Shown in pieces: positions 35,314 to 47,027 of a DNA stretch of 64,000 nt. The translations under genes and the position numbers were made by a program. Each line of letters begins with the position of its first letter. Within the stretch, counting starts at the first letter, position 1. This DNA comes from Laccaria trichodermophora (taxonomy: Eukaryota > Basidiomycota > Agaricomycetes > Agaricales > Hydnangiaceae), in the NCBI GenBank assembly GCA_018417955.1, contig JACTVC010000025.1, positions 62,001 through 126,000 on the forward strand, given 5' to 3'. Under the pieces are notes generated by a model. The model was not told the origin of the DNA and searched no databases. It saw only the letters and a program-made list of their open reading frames with translations.

Positions 35314-36226
35314 CAATAAAGACCTCCTTGATTGGCAGCCCGGATAAGCACAGCCCGCATAATACAATACTGCGCAGGATGGAGGACACTCATAACACCC
35401 CCCACTATTGCTTGAAAGTCCATAATGTCCCTGATAAATCTCATACCTCCACCAGAGTCGTCCTTCAAGGTGGAAGATGCTTGCAATGGTGTACCATCAT
35501 ACTGGGAGGCCATAAGCGAGGAATAACTATAAAATGTAGAAACATACCTCATGTCCGGCAGATCCCCAGAGTGGTGTAAGAGTTACGCTACCCGCGGGTA
35601 TCTCTGATTCACCTGGGGTCCGAAAATAACCCATGTCATTTCGCCATCCGCCTCCGCTTCGAGGAGGGTTAGCTTTCAAGTAAGGCATAAGATGGGCCAA
35701 TGCACATATAAGACAGTTCTGATGAATGAAAGGTAAGTTCCACAGCTGAATAACAAGTCGGTGGAGTTCACCTGAACAGTCTCCGATATTGCCTCGGGCA
35801 AATACCAAGCCAGCGTAAAGCCGTGGACATCCAGAACTCTCAAGGGCCTTCCTTCCACAACCTCCCGTTCAGAGGGATATGCAGGTGGAAACTTCTTCAT
35901 TAAGTCCGCCTCCAAAACTTCATTCATTCCTGGACGAGACATCAACATTCCGTTGGATAAAAATGATACTGACGAATACCTGTAGGTCGTGATCCCAACT
36001 CGTTAATGAACTCCTCGATATGCCAGTCCACTTGAATAGGCTTTGCCATCCATGCCTCCGTTATCACCGAGATAGCCTGTTCGCATGCAGTGACAAGGTC
36101 CTCGGCTAGCTCCTTTGGTGGGAAGTCGTTCGGACCCTCCTGCAAGATGTTGTAGTGGAGTCTCCTGGACATATAGAGGGCAACATCGTCTGTAAGAGCC
36201 TGCAAGGCAGGCATAGCAGTGGTCAT

Positions 36227-37409
36227 GCTGTCCTGCAAATATTATTTTCATCACAGAGGTTTATATACAATATGGCCTCATGTCATCCTCATGTTTAACT
36301 AGACCACATTAAGCCTGAACAGTCCCTATTCCGTCTCTTTAAGAAATTGCTCCCAGACGATTCATCGGACTTCATACTATATCCTATGCCACCTATTTTG
36401 GGTGGCCCATGCCTGTCAAAGCCCCATCCTCAGGAGGTCTAGCCAGTGGCCCGCGGGTGTAATGGATCAACAGGCGGTCTGCAGGTGTGACGAAAGTCTT
36501 CGCCCGTGGGTGTCATGGAACAGTCCTTGGTCCGTCGCCACAACGGAGCAACAGCGTCCACGGGGGATGTAACAGAATGACTGTTGGCCCGCGGGGGTAA
36601 CGGAACAATTGCTGTTCCACGTTGTGGTCCACGGGTGTGATGGAGCAACACAGGTCAAAGAAAGGAGGGAACGATTTTTCGTCCGCATTTCGGTCCGCGG
36701 GTGCACGGGAGCAGCAGGCGGCTCATGGGTCAGTGAAAGGAGGGTGGGCCTGTGGGTGTAACGGAACGATTTTACGTCCTTATTTCAGTCCACGGGTGCA
36801 CGGGAGCAGCAGGCGGTTCACGAGTCAAAGAAAGGTGGGTGGGCCCATGGGGGTAACGGAACAATTGCTTGTCCGCGTTTTAATCTGCGGGTGCGGTGGA
36901 GCAACACGTCCGGAACAACTGCGGGTCCGTGGGGCCGATCTTAATGGAACAATGCCCCGACCCCGAAAATCCAAAGATTGGGCTAACCTTTGGAACTATA
37001 GTGTATTTTGATCCATGGGCCCAAGATACAAGCCATGTCATATGTATTTTGCCGTTGGGCCCAACTTGTCCCAATAACAATTACCTGATGTTGGGCCCAA
37101 CCTTCAACTGTAGCTTAATAATTGGGCCATTGGGCCCAACCTTGACCATTAACCATTACCCTATGTTGGGCCCAACTATCAACTGTAGCTTAATGCAATC
37201 ATATATTGACAGTCAAAATTACCCCCCATTTAACCCATGTGGCCAATCTATAAACCCTTGGCTTTGATAGTGGCAGCTTCATTGGGCCCAACAATCAAAT
37301 ATACATATTCTTACATCATTGGGCCAATGTACAGTGTCATAACGTCCTTTGTAATTGGGCCCATTGGGGTAGCCCTATGACTTATTGGGACAATTGTCAA
37401 TTTCTATTG
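36227..37409. repeat. Gene-free region with two families of degenerate repeats
   Basis: At 36430-36950, degenerate copies of a unit like GTCCGCGGGTGTAACGGAACAA recur every 60-100 bp in alternating forms. At 36970-37380 the palindrome TTGGGCCCAA or near matches recur at least six times. No gene is supported. The GGTGGCCCATGCC at about 36400 resembles the outer part of the element G arm. Confidence 0.6.
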
Positions 37410-39359
37410 TTATGGTTCCATAGTGTATCTACTGAATGCCCTGAGGTACTGATCCATAAAATCTGAACCCCCTTTGCTATACGTCAAGGGGCTTTCTTGG
37501 AATCCGGTGTTGTACGTCCGTTTGGTGAGGCTCGACATGCCCGGTTTCTCGAGTTGATGGAAATGTGGGAGGGCGTCGAAGGGGATCGCGACCAAGAACT
37601 TCATGCCTCGACTTATTGCAAAGTCTAACACTTGACGCATATGGATTGTGGGCGATCCACATAGAGTCCAGTACCTGAGCCTGATCTGCGTCCTGTTGTC
37701 AGGGAATAGGAGCACGCCTTCCTCGAGGAACAAGGGATTCCAGTCTGCTTCAACTGGGGATAACCACAAGGATGCGGTTCCGATGATTACGGTTCCCTGG
37801 ACACGAAGATGACGGAGGAACTGCTCCTTGGTAGTCTCAGGTGATGACTCCTTACATCGTTGGTAGGTAGCTCTGGCTGAAGGAGAGGACGAGCGGGGCC
37901 TAGGGTATGGACTGGATCTGTTCGAATTCTTTGCGGAAGATTGATGACGACTGGGGCCAGAGGAACTGCTTCTGCTGGAAGTTCGGCCCGTGGATGACAT
38001 TGCTTCCACCCAGCTCCGAGGTCTAGCTGGGCGTAAGAGGTTGTTTCTGGGGGAGGGACCATAGTCAGGGAATCCGTTCATATCGAATTTCTGGTTCTGA
38101 ACTGGCGCGAAGAAGGATTTGTGTATCTCGCGGATTTCGATGTTCCCCCGCATGAGGTCCCTGCCAATGTGCCACTCTGCAAGGCCTGCGGGTTCTGCGA
38201 TTGTGTCATTGTACTGGAATGCTTCCCATTGCTGGAAGATCACGGACGTCCTATTTTCACGTCTAACAACGTGCAAGCCGAACCGCTTTGCGAACTCCCT
38301 GGCCATCTCCAAATCGATGGGCCGGTACATCCATCCCTGAAAATCCACTACTGCATAGTGCCAATCCGTCCGAAACTCGAGGTCCGGCGAAGGTTCGTTG
38401 TGGAAAACTCGACGTTGGAAGAACTCGTCATAATCCTTCATAGTCTCGAACTCCTTCGTGAATTCCGGCATGTCGATAGCGAATACTCTACTGCCTGGCG
38501 TTGCCTTCCTGCGTTCGTCAAAGACCCGGAGGATATTGGGGGATAAGGAGAGGAAGCGGTTGTTGGATTGTATGACTTCATTCCACTTGTAGAAGACGGG
38601 AATGCGGCGACGAAGCAAATGTGGAATACTCATCTGCTTCCAATCTCTCTCCAAGTCGAGGAGCATGCCTCGCTTGGGACAGTCGTCCAAGTTAAGGTCC
38701 ATGATGCTGTCGACCGTGTCGCGTGAGAGGTGGACGTCCCATTCAGAAGTAGAGAGCGTCCACCAAGCCAGGAAGCTGAGGTAGTCCAATGCTTGCCTTT
38801 TCACGTTCGCTCCGAAGTTTTCAAGCGATCGAATGGAGTCAAAAGGCCCCTTCAGCTGTGAGAAGTTGTAAAGGCCTGGCCTCGCCACTCTAGCTGGGAA
38901 AACGGATGACTTAGCTATGGCTACCACATAAGACTCGAATCGTCAAAGATCGGTCTCCATCTCCACTAGTAACAGTGGAAAAATAGTGTACTGAGGCGAA
39001 ACTGACCTTGGGTCGGACGGCGTGCCCTGATCCATCTGGTAGTACCACTCCCTTGACATTCCAGAGGGCAATGGTAGGAAGGGGCGCCAGCTGGCTTTGG
39101 GGTCATACCAATCTGCATCCAGAGTCCACTCCATCTCCAAATTGAGGCCTGTTGGTCCCTTATCCCTGAATTCGTCTGCTAACCGCTGATTGCTTTGGTA
39201 ATCGAAATAAGCAGGGGCTTCCGAGGGGATTTTGTCGCAGGAGGCGTTAAGACCTACCCAGAGATCATCTCCAATCGATCTGAAATCGACTTGAGGTACG
39301 AGGCCAGTATTGTCCAAAGGAAGAAAATCCATAACCCACAGTCTGAAACGGAAATCCAT
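37410..39359 (-). CDS. Unknown basidiomycete protein, 626 aa
   Basis: Exons (minus) 39359-39003 and 38933-37410 join in phase 0. The donor (GTTTCG) is non-standard; with the more canonical GTCAGT two bases away the frame would break, so the junction needs checking. The N-terminal exon has FRFRLWVMDFLPLDN, a long middle and EWYYQMDQGTPSDPR. The second begins SYVVAIAKSSVFPARVARPG and has Trp-rich helical segments, a Ser/Arg/Pro low-complexity stretch around residues 430-490, and a globular C-terminus (FLVAIPFDALPHFHQL). The pattern SYVVAxAKS...VARPGLYN is one I associate with a multi-copy Agaricomycete family of unknown function. It lies directly downstream of the gypsy remnant, with 220 bp between. 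No lesion other than the doubtful junction. Confidence 0.6.
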
Positions 39360-39578
39360 AAAAGACTTGAGTAACAAGCCTAGCAGCTAGAGCGGGAAAT
39401 CCGGCACTCTCGCGTAACCCGACTGTGGAGTGATAATAAAGAAGAAAGGGAATAAATGAAAGATGAAAAGAGATCTGGGCCTGCTGACTAATAAATATCT
39501 ATGAGAACGATTAGATAATGAGAATTGGGGCATAATGTTCCACTATAGCTGTGCAATGGCTGTGGGCTCGGCGCTTAA

Positions 39579-41158
39579 TCACAAATTGTGCTTCTTCTTG
39601 TACTCATTCAGTACAATAGAGGTGTTCCAAAGGCTGCTCTGTGGCTCCCAAGTGTTGAACTGCAGGCCATAACCTGACCAACGCACCAGGAACTGGAGTG
39701 CTTTTTGTTTGCGGCAATGTCCTACAATCGCTTCAACTTCGAATTCCTTGGATTCGGTTTGCGTTCTGCGTGATTCAAGCATTTGGGTACGTTCGCCCCA
39801 TTCTGGTCCTGACTCCTCATATTTCTTCAGATGCTCGATGTTAAAGACTGGAAAGCCTGGGTATTTGTTGCTCATGCATAGGCGGAAAACTTTCGGATTA
39901 ATTCTTTGTGTAATTTCGAATGGGCCTATCCATCGTTGTTTCAATTTAGTTCCATTTCCTTTCGCGTCAACCCAGTCAAGAGAGTGCGGATTTACAAGAA
40001 CTCTGTCTCCTTTCTTGAAGTCTGGTACGGGTTTACGGCCTTTGTTATATTGCGTTGCTTGCTCATCCTGTGCCTTTGCTATAGCTCGTCTCGCACTATC
40101 CCTGTGCATGCCTAGCGTGTCCAAGAAATTCTGAACTTCTGGGCCCAGTGAGTAAGTGGCAGCTTTAATTCTCAGACTATCCTTTGGTAACAGGAAGTCC
40201 AGGGGTGATTTAGGTTGGAAACCGTATGCTAGAAAGTTAGGAGAAGCGCCCGTCGATCCGTGAATGGAATTGTTGTACGCAAACTCGAGGATGTGCAACC
40301 AAGTGGACCAGTCTGCAAGATCGTCCAATACATAAGCTCTTAGCATGGTCGTTAGGTGACGATTGAGTATTTCCGTTTGACCATCGTGCTGAGGATGATG
40401 TGCTGATGATAGGGCCATTTTTGTTTTGAGGAACCGAGCTACTCCCTTCCAAAAATCCGAAGTCCATCAGGGATTGCAGTCTGTGACGATACTATCAGGG
40501 ATTCCAAATCTACACACGATATGTTTGACAAACAATTCCGCGAACTCCTCAGCAGTGAGACCTGTAGTACATGGAATGAAAGTTCCCTGTTTGGTGAGTC
40601 TATCCACTACGACAAAGATAGCATTGAAATCATTAGACCAAGGCAGATTCACGATGAAGTCCATCAAGATCGATTGGTACGGTCATGACGGTATAGGGTT
40701 GGGGATGAGGAAACCGTACTTGTTGAAATTGCCAAACTTGGTTTTCTGGCATGGATCGCATGACTTGCAGTACTCTAGTATGTCTGCTTTCATTCTCTTC
40801 CAATAAAATCTCTGGCTTAGCGTCTGCCATAGGCGTTCTGGTCCTGCATGTGCTGACTCAAGAGGGTTTTCGTGTGCTTCTCTGAGAATTAAGTTTCGCT
40901 TCGCCCTGGGAACGCACAGCCTAGGTTGGTAGTCTTCGTCCAAGAAGAACAGAGTCCCCTTTGGTCTTTCAAAAACCGACCATCGCGTTTCCAATTCTCG
41001 ATTTCTCTTTTCTCGTCGTTCCAAATCGAACGAAATGACTGGTCCGTTTGGTATTCTTCAACCCATTCTTTGATGAAATTCGCGTCCATTTCTACGTGAA
41101 GGTTAGGTTCAGAGTTAGAGGCCTCCCAGTATTCTTCGGCGACCGGTAGAGTATCCAA
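39579..41158 (-). pseudogene. Ty3/gypsy integrase with chromodomain, decayed
   Basis: Read on the minus strand in order. HHCC zinc-binding domain: REAHENPLESAHAGPERLW then CKSCDPCQ. Integrase core: MDFIVNLPW (first D), SIVTDCNP (second D) and HHPQHDGQTEILNRHL (Glu). GPF/Y module (WIGPFEITQR). C-terminal chromodomain (FEVEAIVGHC ... LVRWSGYG ... NTWEP). This is a chromovirus-type gypsy integrase. Lesions: one frameshift near 40950 before LFFLDEDYQP, TGA at 40683-40685 (where the family has Arg in PSRPYQS), and TGA at 40467-40469 (where RW follows DP). No reverse transcriptase, RNase H or protease is present upstream. Relic of an endogenous fungal retrotransposon, not functional. Confidence 0.88.
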
Positions 41159-41186
41159 GTCGTCATTTTCTTGAAGCGGACGGTCT

Positions 41187-42389
41187 TCATCTACAGCGCT
41201 CTCCCCTTCGAGGTCTGTGAAATTCGTCTTCTGTCTCCTCTACAGTGACGGCCATCTTCCTTGGCAGGACTTTGGTCTTATGCCCATGGTAGCTCTGATT
41301 GCTCATGCTACTACAAACTGCCGGCTTAAAATCCTTCTCCAACTGGGCTTGGTCGACTTGCAGTGACGCTACTCGTTGAGAGAGCAGAATATTGTAAGCA
41401 CTCAGATAGTACGTCTCTTCCTCTATGAGTTCGCGTTCGTTGTTGTAGCTTGACTTCGCTGTTTTTTCCAGGTAGACAGCCCAGTCAGGGCACTCCTTGT
41501 CCCAGTGGTTAGCGCTACCACAACACTTGCAAGGTGAAGGGGGCATCCTCCCCATCTTTGTAGTAACATGATCGTTTTTAGAAAACATGTAACCTCCGGG
41601 TGGTGGGGGACATTGCCTCTTCTTCAAGACTTGAAAGACTTCTGTGAGAATCTTCTCTTGCCCGTTGGAATGTGTTTCCTGGCTGACTGCTTGCGTCATA
41701 TAAGATTCCTTTGATTCTTCACTTGGCGGCTTCACTTCCTCATCGTTGTAAGTCAAGTTAGCTCTCCTATTCTGTGGAAAGTTCTGAAATTTCGATCTGT
41801 CCAGAGTATATCCCATCTTGTTTAGAGTAGACATGAGATTCTCTGAGGTGATTGCGTTGGACGATTGTGCCTGACTTCGTGAGATTTCGATAAGCGCAGC
41901 TTCATGTTCAGCGGCTTTGGTGTACAGCATCGAGGAAGATTTAATGTTTTCGAGTACGAGAATAGTTCTCCACGGCAAAGGAGCCCTTGCCATGACTAGA
42001 TGAACTTCGAGGGGTCCTCCGTCATCTGATTTAGCTAGCATCCTAGTGTACATAATACGACGCGTGATAAAAGACTTAGGCAATTCTTGTTTGTGGCCCG
42101 GCTGCCTGAAGTACTGAGCTTTGTACACTTCTGCAATGTCAAACTGCCAGTTGCGACCCAAGTAGCCTTCCTTGATCCCTTTCAAGTAATCGACCCAATG
42201 TCCACGCATTCTGGACTGTTCTTCGAAAGGTAAAGTAGCGAACCAATTCTGAACGTCTGATCCCTCCTTCAACTTTAGCCAGAGCCAATACCCTAGCGCA
42301 GAAGGTATGTACCCTCCCAAGGTGGCTTGCTGCTGCACCTTCCAAAAATACTTGATTGCCGTGTTGGGGTTGCCGTCCCATGTCGGCAA
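41187..42389 (-). pseudogene. Ty3/gypsy Gag with zinc knuckle, partial
   Basis: An open frame of 400 codons with the Gag helical capsid-like region (YFWKVQQQATLGGY, YWLWLKLKEGSDVQNWF, MRGHWVDYLK) and a CCHC zinc knuckle CKCCGSANHWDKEC near residue 290. It ends only about 30 bp from the integrase frame, so protease, reverse transcriptase and RNase H (normally 2-3 kb) are missing: an internal deletion. Upstream the frame continues briefly (DLPTWDGN) and then meets stops. Confidence 0.75.
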
Positions 42390-42762
42390 GTCTTCCTGTT
42401 TCAGTTTTGCGTCGATAGTCGGGGTGATTCGACCATAAGGAATGACTACACTATCTTTGGACTGTCTTCAACGATGCCTCCTAGATCCTGAATGTGTGCT
42501 GCCAGAGGACGAATAGGAAGAATAGTCGCTGCTGTTACTTCCATCACCATCATCCCCTCCATCGTCGCCTGGTGGTGGCTTCCTCCGTCTTGGTCAAGGA
42601 GTCAATGATCGTCGCCTCCGAGGCTTGGGGGTGTGCGAATGTCTCTTTCGACTGCAGCTCCGACGAGATCGAACTGTCCTGGACGAATTACTGTCGTCAT
42701 CACTGCTTGGAGGCTCATCTGGCTCTCTCCTGCTTTCCCTGCATTCCCAGTGACGTGCGCGG

Positions 42763-43119
42763 TCATGTTTCCCACTTGCATGGGAACTTACTCAAGACCC
42801 TGCCTTCTCTGGCCGTAGGGCTTGGGACTGTACAGGCATGTGTGGCGGTTGATCTCACCCTTCCCATGCTTTTGCTGTCGAAGGCGCTGCGGGAGTGGCG
42901 ATTCCAAGGAGGATGTTCGGTTCTGCAGGGGGCCTCGAGGTACCTGGCTGCTTCACTCTGTTGCTTTTGCCCAGGTTCACGAACCAAGAATTGGAGCTCT
43001 TGAAAGGCGTTTCCATCGCCATCCAGATTGAAGATTGTGCGCCTGTGGGTTGCTCCTTTTCTTTTCCTTTCAACGTCCTCTTGTCTTCTCTGGTGTCCGT
43101 CGTTGGTGGGGCGGCTGTC
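42763..43119 (-). pseudogene. Gag N-terminal fragment cut by FB2
   Basis: A charged 118-codon frame (NDGHQRRQEDVERKRKG, then FNLDGDGNAFQELQFL), probably the upstream part of the same gag. Its 5' end stops at the FB2 terminus at 43120. Between here and 42390 several stops interrupt the reading. Confidence 0.4.
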
Positions 43120-46100
43120 CACTAGTCCCTACCACTTCTTATCATAAAACACTGGCAACTGCCAGCACAACGATTTATTAATTGCCAGGGTTTTTTATGA
43201 AATGAGATAACATGGCAGACCTTATGAAATGTATCTTATTTCTTTTAAGGTATTGTTTCATTTCTATTTCATTCCTGTTTCATATCTATTTCATTTCTGT
43301 TTCATATCTATTTCATTCCTGCTTAGCAATATTTTTCATTCCTCCCTGGGCTATTTTTCATTTCATTTCTGTTTCATATCCATTTCATTTCTGTTTCATA
43401 TCTATTTCATTCCTGCCTAGCACTATTTTTCATTCCTGCCTGGGCTATTTTTCATTTGATTTCTGTTTCATATCCATTTCATTCCTGCTTAGCACTATTT
43501 TTCATTCCTGCCTGGGCTATTTTTCATTTCATTCCTGTTTCATATCCATTTCATGTCTGTTTCATATCTATTTCATTCCTGCCTAGCACTATTTTTCATT
43601 CCTACCTCATCTTTTTTTCATTTCATTCCTGTTTCATATCTATTTCATTCCTGCCTAGCACTATTTTTCATTCCTACCTGGGCTATTTTTCATTTCATTT
43701 CTGTTTCATATCCATATCATTTCTGTTTCATATCTATTTCATTCCTGCTTAGCACTATTTTTCATTCCTGCCTGGGCTATTTTTCATTTCATACCTGTTT
43801 CATATCCATTTCATTTCTGTTTCATATCTATTTCATTTCTGCCTAGCACTATTTTTCATTCCTACCTTGTCTATTTTTCATTTCATTCCTGTTTCATATC
43901 TCTTTCATTCCTGCCTGGGCTATTTTTCATTTCATTTCTGTGTCATATCCATATCATTTCTGTTTCATATCTATTTCATTCCTGCCTAGCACTATTTTTC
44001 ATTCTGCCTGGGCTGTTTTTCATTGCTTTCCCAGGGTGATATTTTTGGTATTTCATTCCTGCCTGGGCTATTTTTCATTGTTTTCCCAGGGTGTTATTTT
44101 TGGTATTTCATTGCTGCCTAGGGCTATTTTTTTTCTTTGCCTAGGGTAATAACAGGGTAGGAATTGTCAGGGTCTTTTGCATTGTTGGAGGGTGATCACA
44201 TGACCAATTACCAAAAATGGTCAAAAATGAAATTTGTAGCCCTACACTATAGCTTCCTGAATCTGTTTGAATTAGATTCTGAAGTGCTCCCATTGTGGAA
44301 ATATGAGGTAAAGGAATTTCAGAAGTGTCACATTTCTTTTTTGTTTTTTTTTGTGTTTTTCACCATGAAAACAAAACCAAATAGCATACTTTCAGTTTAT
44401 TAAGAAAGCTCAAAGAAAGGGCTACAATTATTGTATTGTGGGAAAAATGACCAAAAAGGAAGGTGCATGCCCTAGAAAAGGAATTAGACTATGAGAGTTA
44501 GATATAGACTATCAAGTTTACTGATAGACTACAAGGCGTTAGACTCATCTGTTATACCTAAGCTATTAGAAGCATTATTTATATGATTTATAGATGGTAT
44601 ATTTTTTACATTGATACACTATAAAAGACTACAAAAGTCAGACTTAGACTACAAAGTTTGCTGATAAATTTTAAAAGACTACAAAAGTCAAACCCAGACT
44701 ACAAAGTTTACCAATACACTACAAAAGACTACAAAAGTCCATAGGCTACCAAGTTTACTGATATATAGCCTACAAAAATATCAGACTTGGACTACAAAGT
44801 TTACTAAGACACTACAAAAGACTACATAGTACAAAAGTCAGACTTAGACTACACATTTTACTGATACACTACAAAAGACTCCAAAAGCTTGGACTTAAAT
44901 TACAAAGTTAGGGTTAGGGTCAAAATTGAGACTAGAAAAGTTTGTAGTGTGCACTTTTTCATTAGAAAATTTTCTAGTGTCTGCTTTTTGAGACCACAAA
45001 AGTTTGTAGTGTCTGCTTTTTAAGACTACAAGTTGCCATGTAGTTTGTGGTGTCCTTGATCCTGTCTAGATTATAGGGATGAGGTTGAAAGATTAACATT
45101 CATTTAAAAAGTTTGTAGTTGACATGTAGTTTGTAATGTCCTTGACATTATAGATTGACCTATTGCCATTGCTGCAGCATTGGTTTTTTGCATTATGCAC
45201 AAGTTGTCTTTTACATTAGGATCAAAGAGCTGTATCAAAGTTGACTATGTTTGGGACAGGCCAGTAGCTATGAATGTGAAAGCAGACAGTGTGAAAGCCA
45301 ACTTGGTCATGATGTAAAGAACTGGTGATGTCATGTCAATCATTTAGCCATATCCCCACATGAACTTATAATTATGTTTTTAGATAGGACAGTAGGTATC
45401 AAGGCTTAGAATGGACTTTCCTAATGTGAAAGACAACTTGTGCATGATAATGCTGCAGCACTGGCAATATGATGGCAATCCTTCAACCTCATCCCCATAA
45501 CCTACATAGGGCCAAGGACACCATAAACTACATGTCAACCACAAACATTTGTAAATGAAAATGCAACACTGCAAACTCTTCTGATATTCTTTAGTGGTCA
45601 AAAAAAGTGGACACTACAAACTTTTTTCTAATGAAAAAGCAGATGCTACAAACTTTTCTAGTCTGAAAAAGTGGACAGGACAAACTCTTCTAATGGCTCT
45701 CATACTATCTTTTGCATAGAATTCCTCAAACTAAATGGAATACATAGGGTCCCTGCAGTGGATCTGTATATTCCCTAGCCATTTTCCTATCAAATATGTG
45801 CCATGTATGGGATGGATGGCTATAGAGCTAGGTTGACTTTGGATAACCTTTTGGTCCTAACCCTGATCATGTAGTTGAAGTGCAAGGTGTTGACATTTGT
45901 AGTCTGTTGTATTATCTCAGTAAACTTTGTAGTATAGGTCTGACATTTTTGTAGTCTATCAGTAAACTTGGTAATCTATAGACTTTTGTAGTCTTTTGTA
46001 GTGTATTAGTAAACTTTGTAGTCTAAGTCTGACTTTTGTAGTCTTTTATAGTATATCAGTAAACTGTGTGGTCTAAGTCTGACTTTTTGTAGTCTATGCC

Positions 46101-47027
46101 CGACTCTGAAACAGAGGAGGATTTTGTCAGAACAATAAAACATGTTCTCTGCCAACTGTCCTGTGATGGCACTCCCACAAATTTTGGGTATGTTCCATTG
46201 ATCATTCCTGAGTGTTCCTGTTTTCACTGATGACTCACCATAATGTTCTTTCCTTTGAGCACTCGTTTGTATTCTCTTTTGCTGGTGAACATTTGAACTA
46301 CCATACATACCAAGTTCTCATGGCCTATGACGTTAAATTCCGGATTTTGAAACAGAGAGAGAATGCTTGACTGTGATGGCTTACTATGAATTTCAGCTTG
46401 TTCTGTTCTTTGTAACTTTTTACAACCTTTTGGTAAGGCTGGCCTGCAAGGAGCGAACTGTGTTAGTGGTTCAGTGATGAGCAGGCCACTAATAGTAATA
46501 TAAAACATTATTCAGGTGGAATGTATAAATTACATTATTTCAAACAGAGTCAGGGACTGGCACTTGCACCACTAAACAATATCTAACTCTCATAGTCTAA
46601 TTCCTTTTCTAGGGCATGCACCTTCTTTTTTTGGTCATTTTTCCCACAATACAATAATTGTAGCCCTTTCTTTGAGCTTTCTAAATAAACTGAAAGTATG
46701 CTGTTTGGTTTTGTTTTCATGGTGAAAAACAACAAAAAAAAACAAAAAAGAAATGTGACACTTCTGAAATTCCTTTACCTCATATTTCCACAATGGGAGC
46801 ACTTCAGAATCTAATTCAAACAGATTCAGGAAGCTATAGTGTAGGGCTACAAATTTCATTTTTGACCATTTTTGGTAACTGGTCATGTGATCACCCTCCA
46901 ACAATGCAAAAGACCCTGACAATTCCTACCCTGTTATTACCCTAGGCAGGAATGAAATACCAAAAATATCACTCTGGGAAAGCAATGAAAAACAGCCCAG
47001 GCAGAATGAAAAATAGTGCTAGGCAGG
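43120..47027. mobile_element. FB2: foldback element related to FB1, right arm truncated
   Basis: The left end CACTAGTCCCTACCACT matches the FB1 terminus with two changes. The outer left arm is a tandem array of CATTCCTGCCTAGCACT and TTTCATATCTATTTC units (43240-44110). Next comes the same conserved block as FB1 (GATCACATGACCAATTACC, then GTAGCCCTACACTATAGC, then GGAAGGTGCATGCCC) and a field of GACTACAAAG motifs. The right arm (about 46600-47027) mirrors the left but stops inside the tandem array exactly where element C begins, so about 850 bp of the right end is missing. No transposase ORF. Confidence 0.8.

Larger units (their letters stand above)
33188..36226 (-). pseudogene. TET/JBP-type 2OG-Fe(II) dioxygenase split by MITE E
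   Basis: Exons (minus) 36226-35980, 35929-35772, 35718-35548 and 35501-35314, then across the insertion 33689-33188. With one copy of the CAATA duplication the joined length is 1266 nt (421 aa) with no stop. The C-terminal part has the double-stranded beta-helix signature of fungal TET/JBP proteins: GFMGLSVISQRESPFHRD (HxD about 304-306), LPGIGIRFQYKPGTLLSVL, SVRHGV (distal His about 356) and an Arg in ERYCLVFFMRE for 2-oxoglutarate. Known members oxidise 5-methylcytosine, and such genes are known to travel with KDZ transposons, which fits the neighbour KDZ-2. The insertion separates the N-terminal region from the whole catalytic core, so this copy should be non-functional. The start codon could lie further upstream behind another intron. 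Confidence 0.82.

Noticed and set aside
39360..39578. Possible 3' LTR of the gypsy relic
   Set aside because: No TG...CA ended repeat with a second copy could be found on either side of the element.
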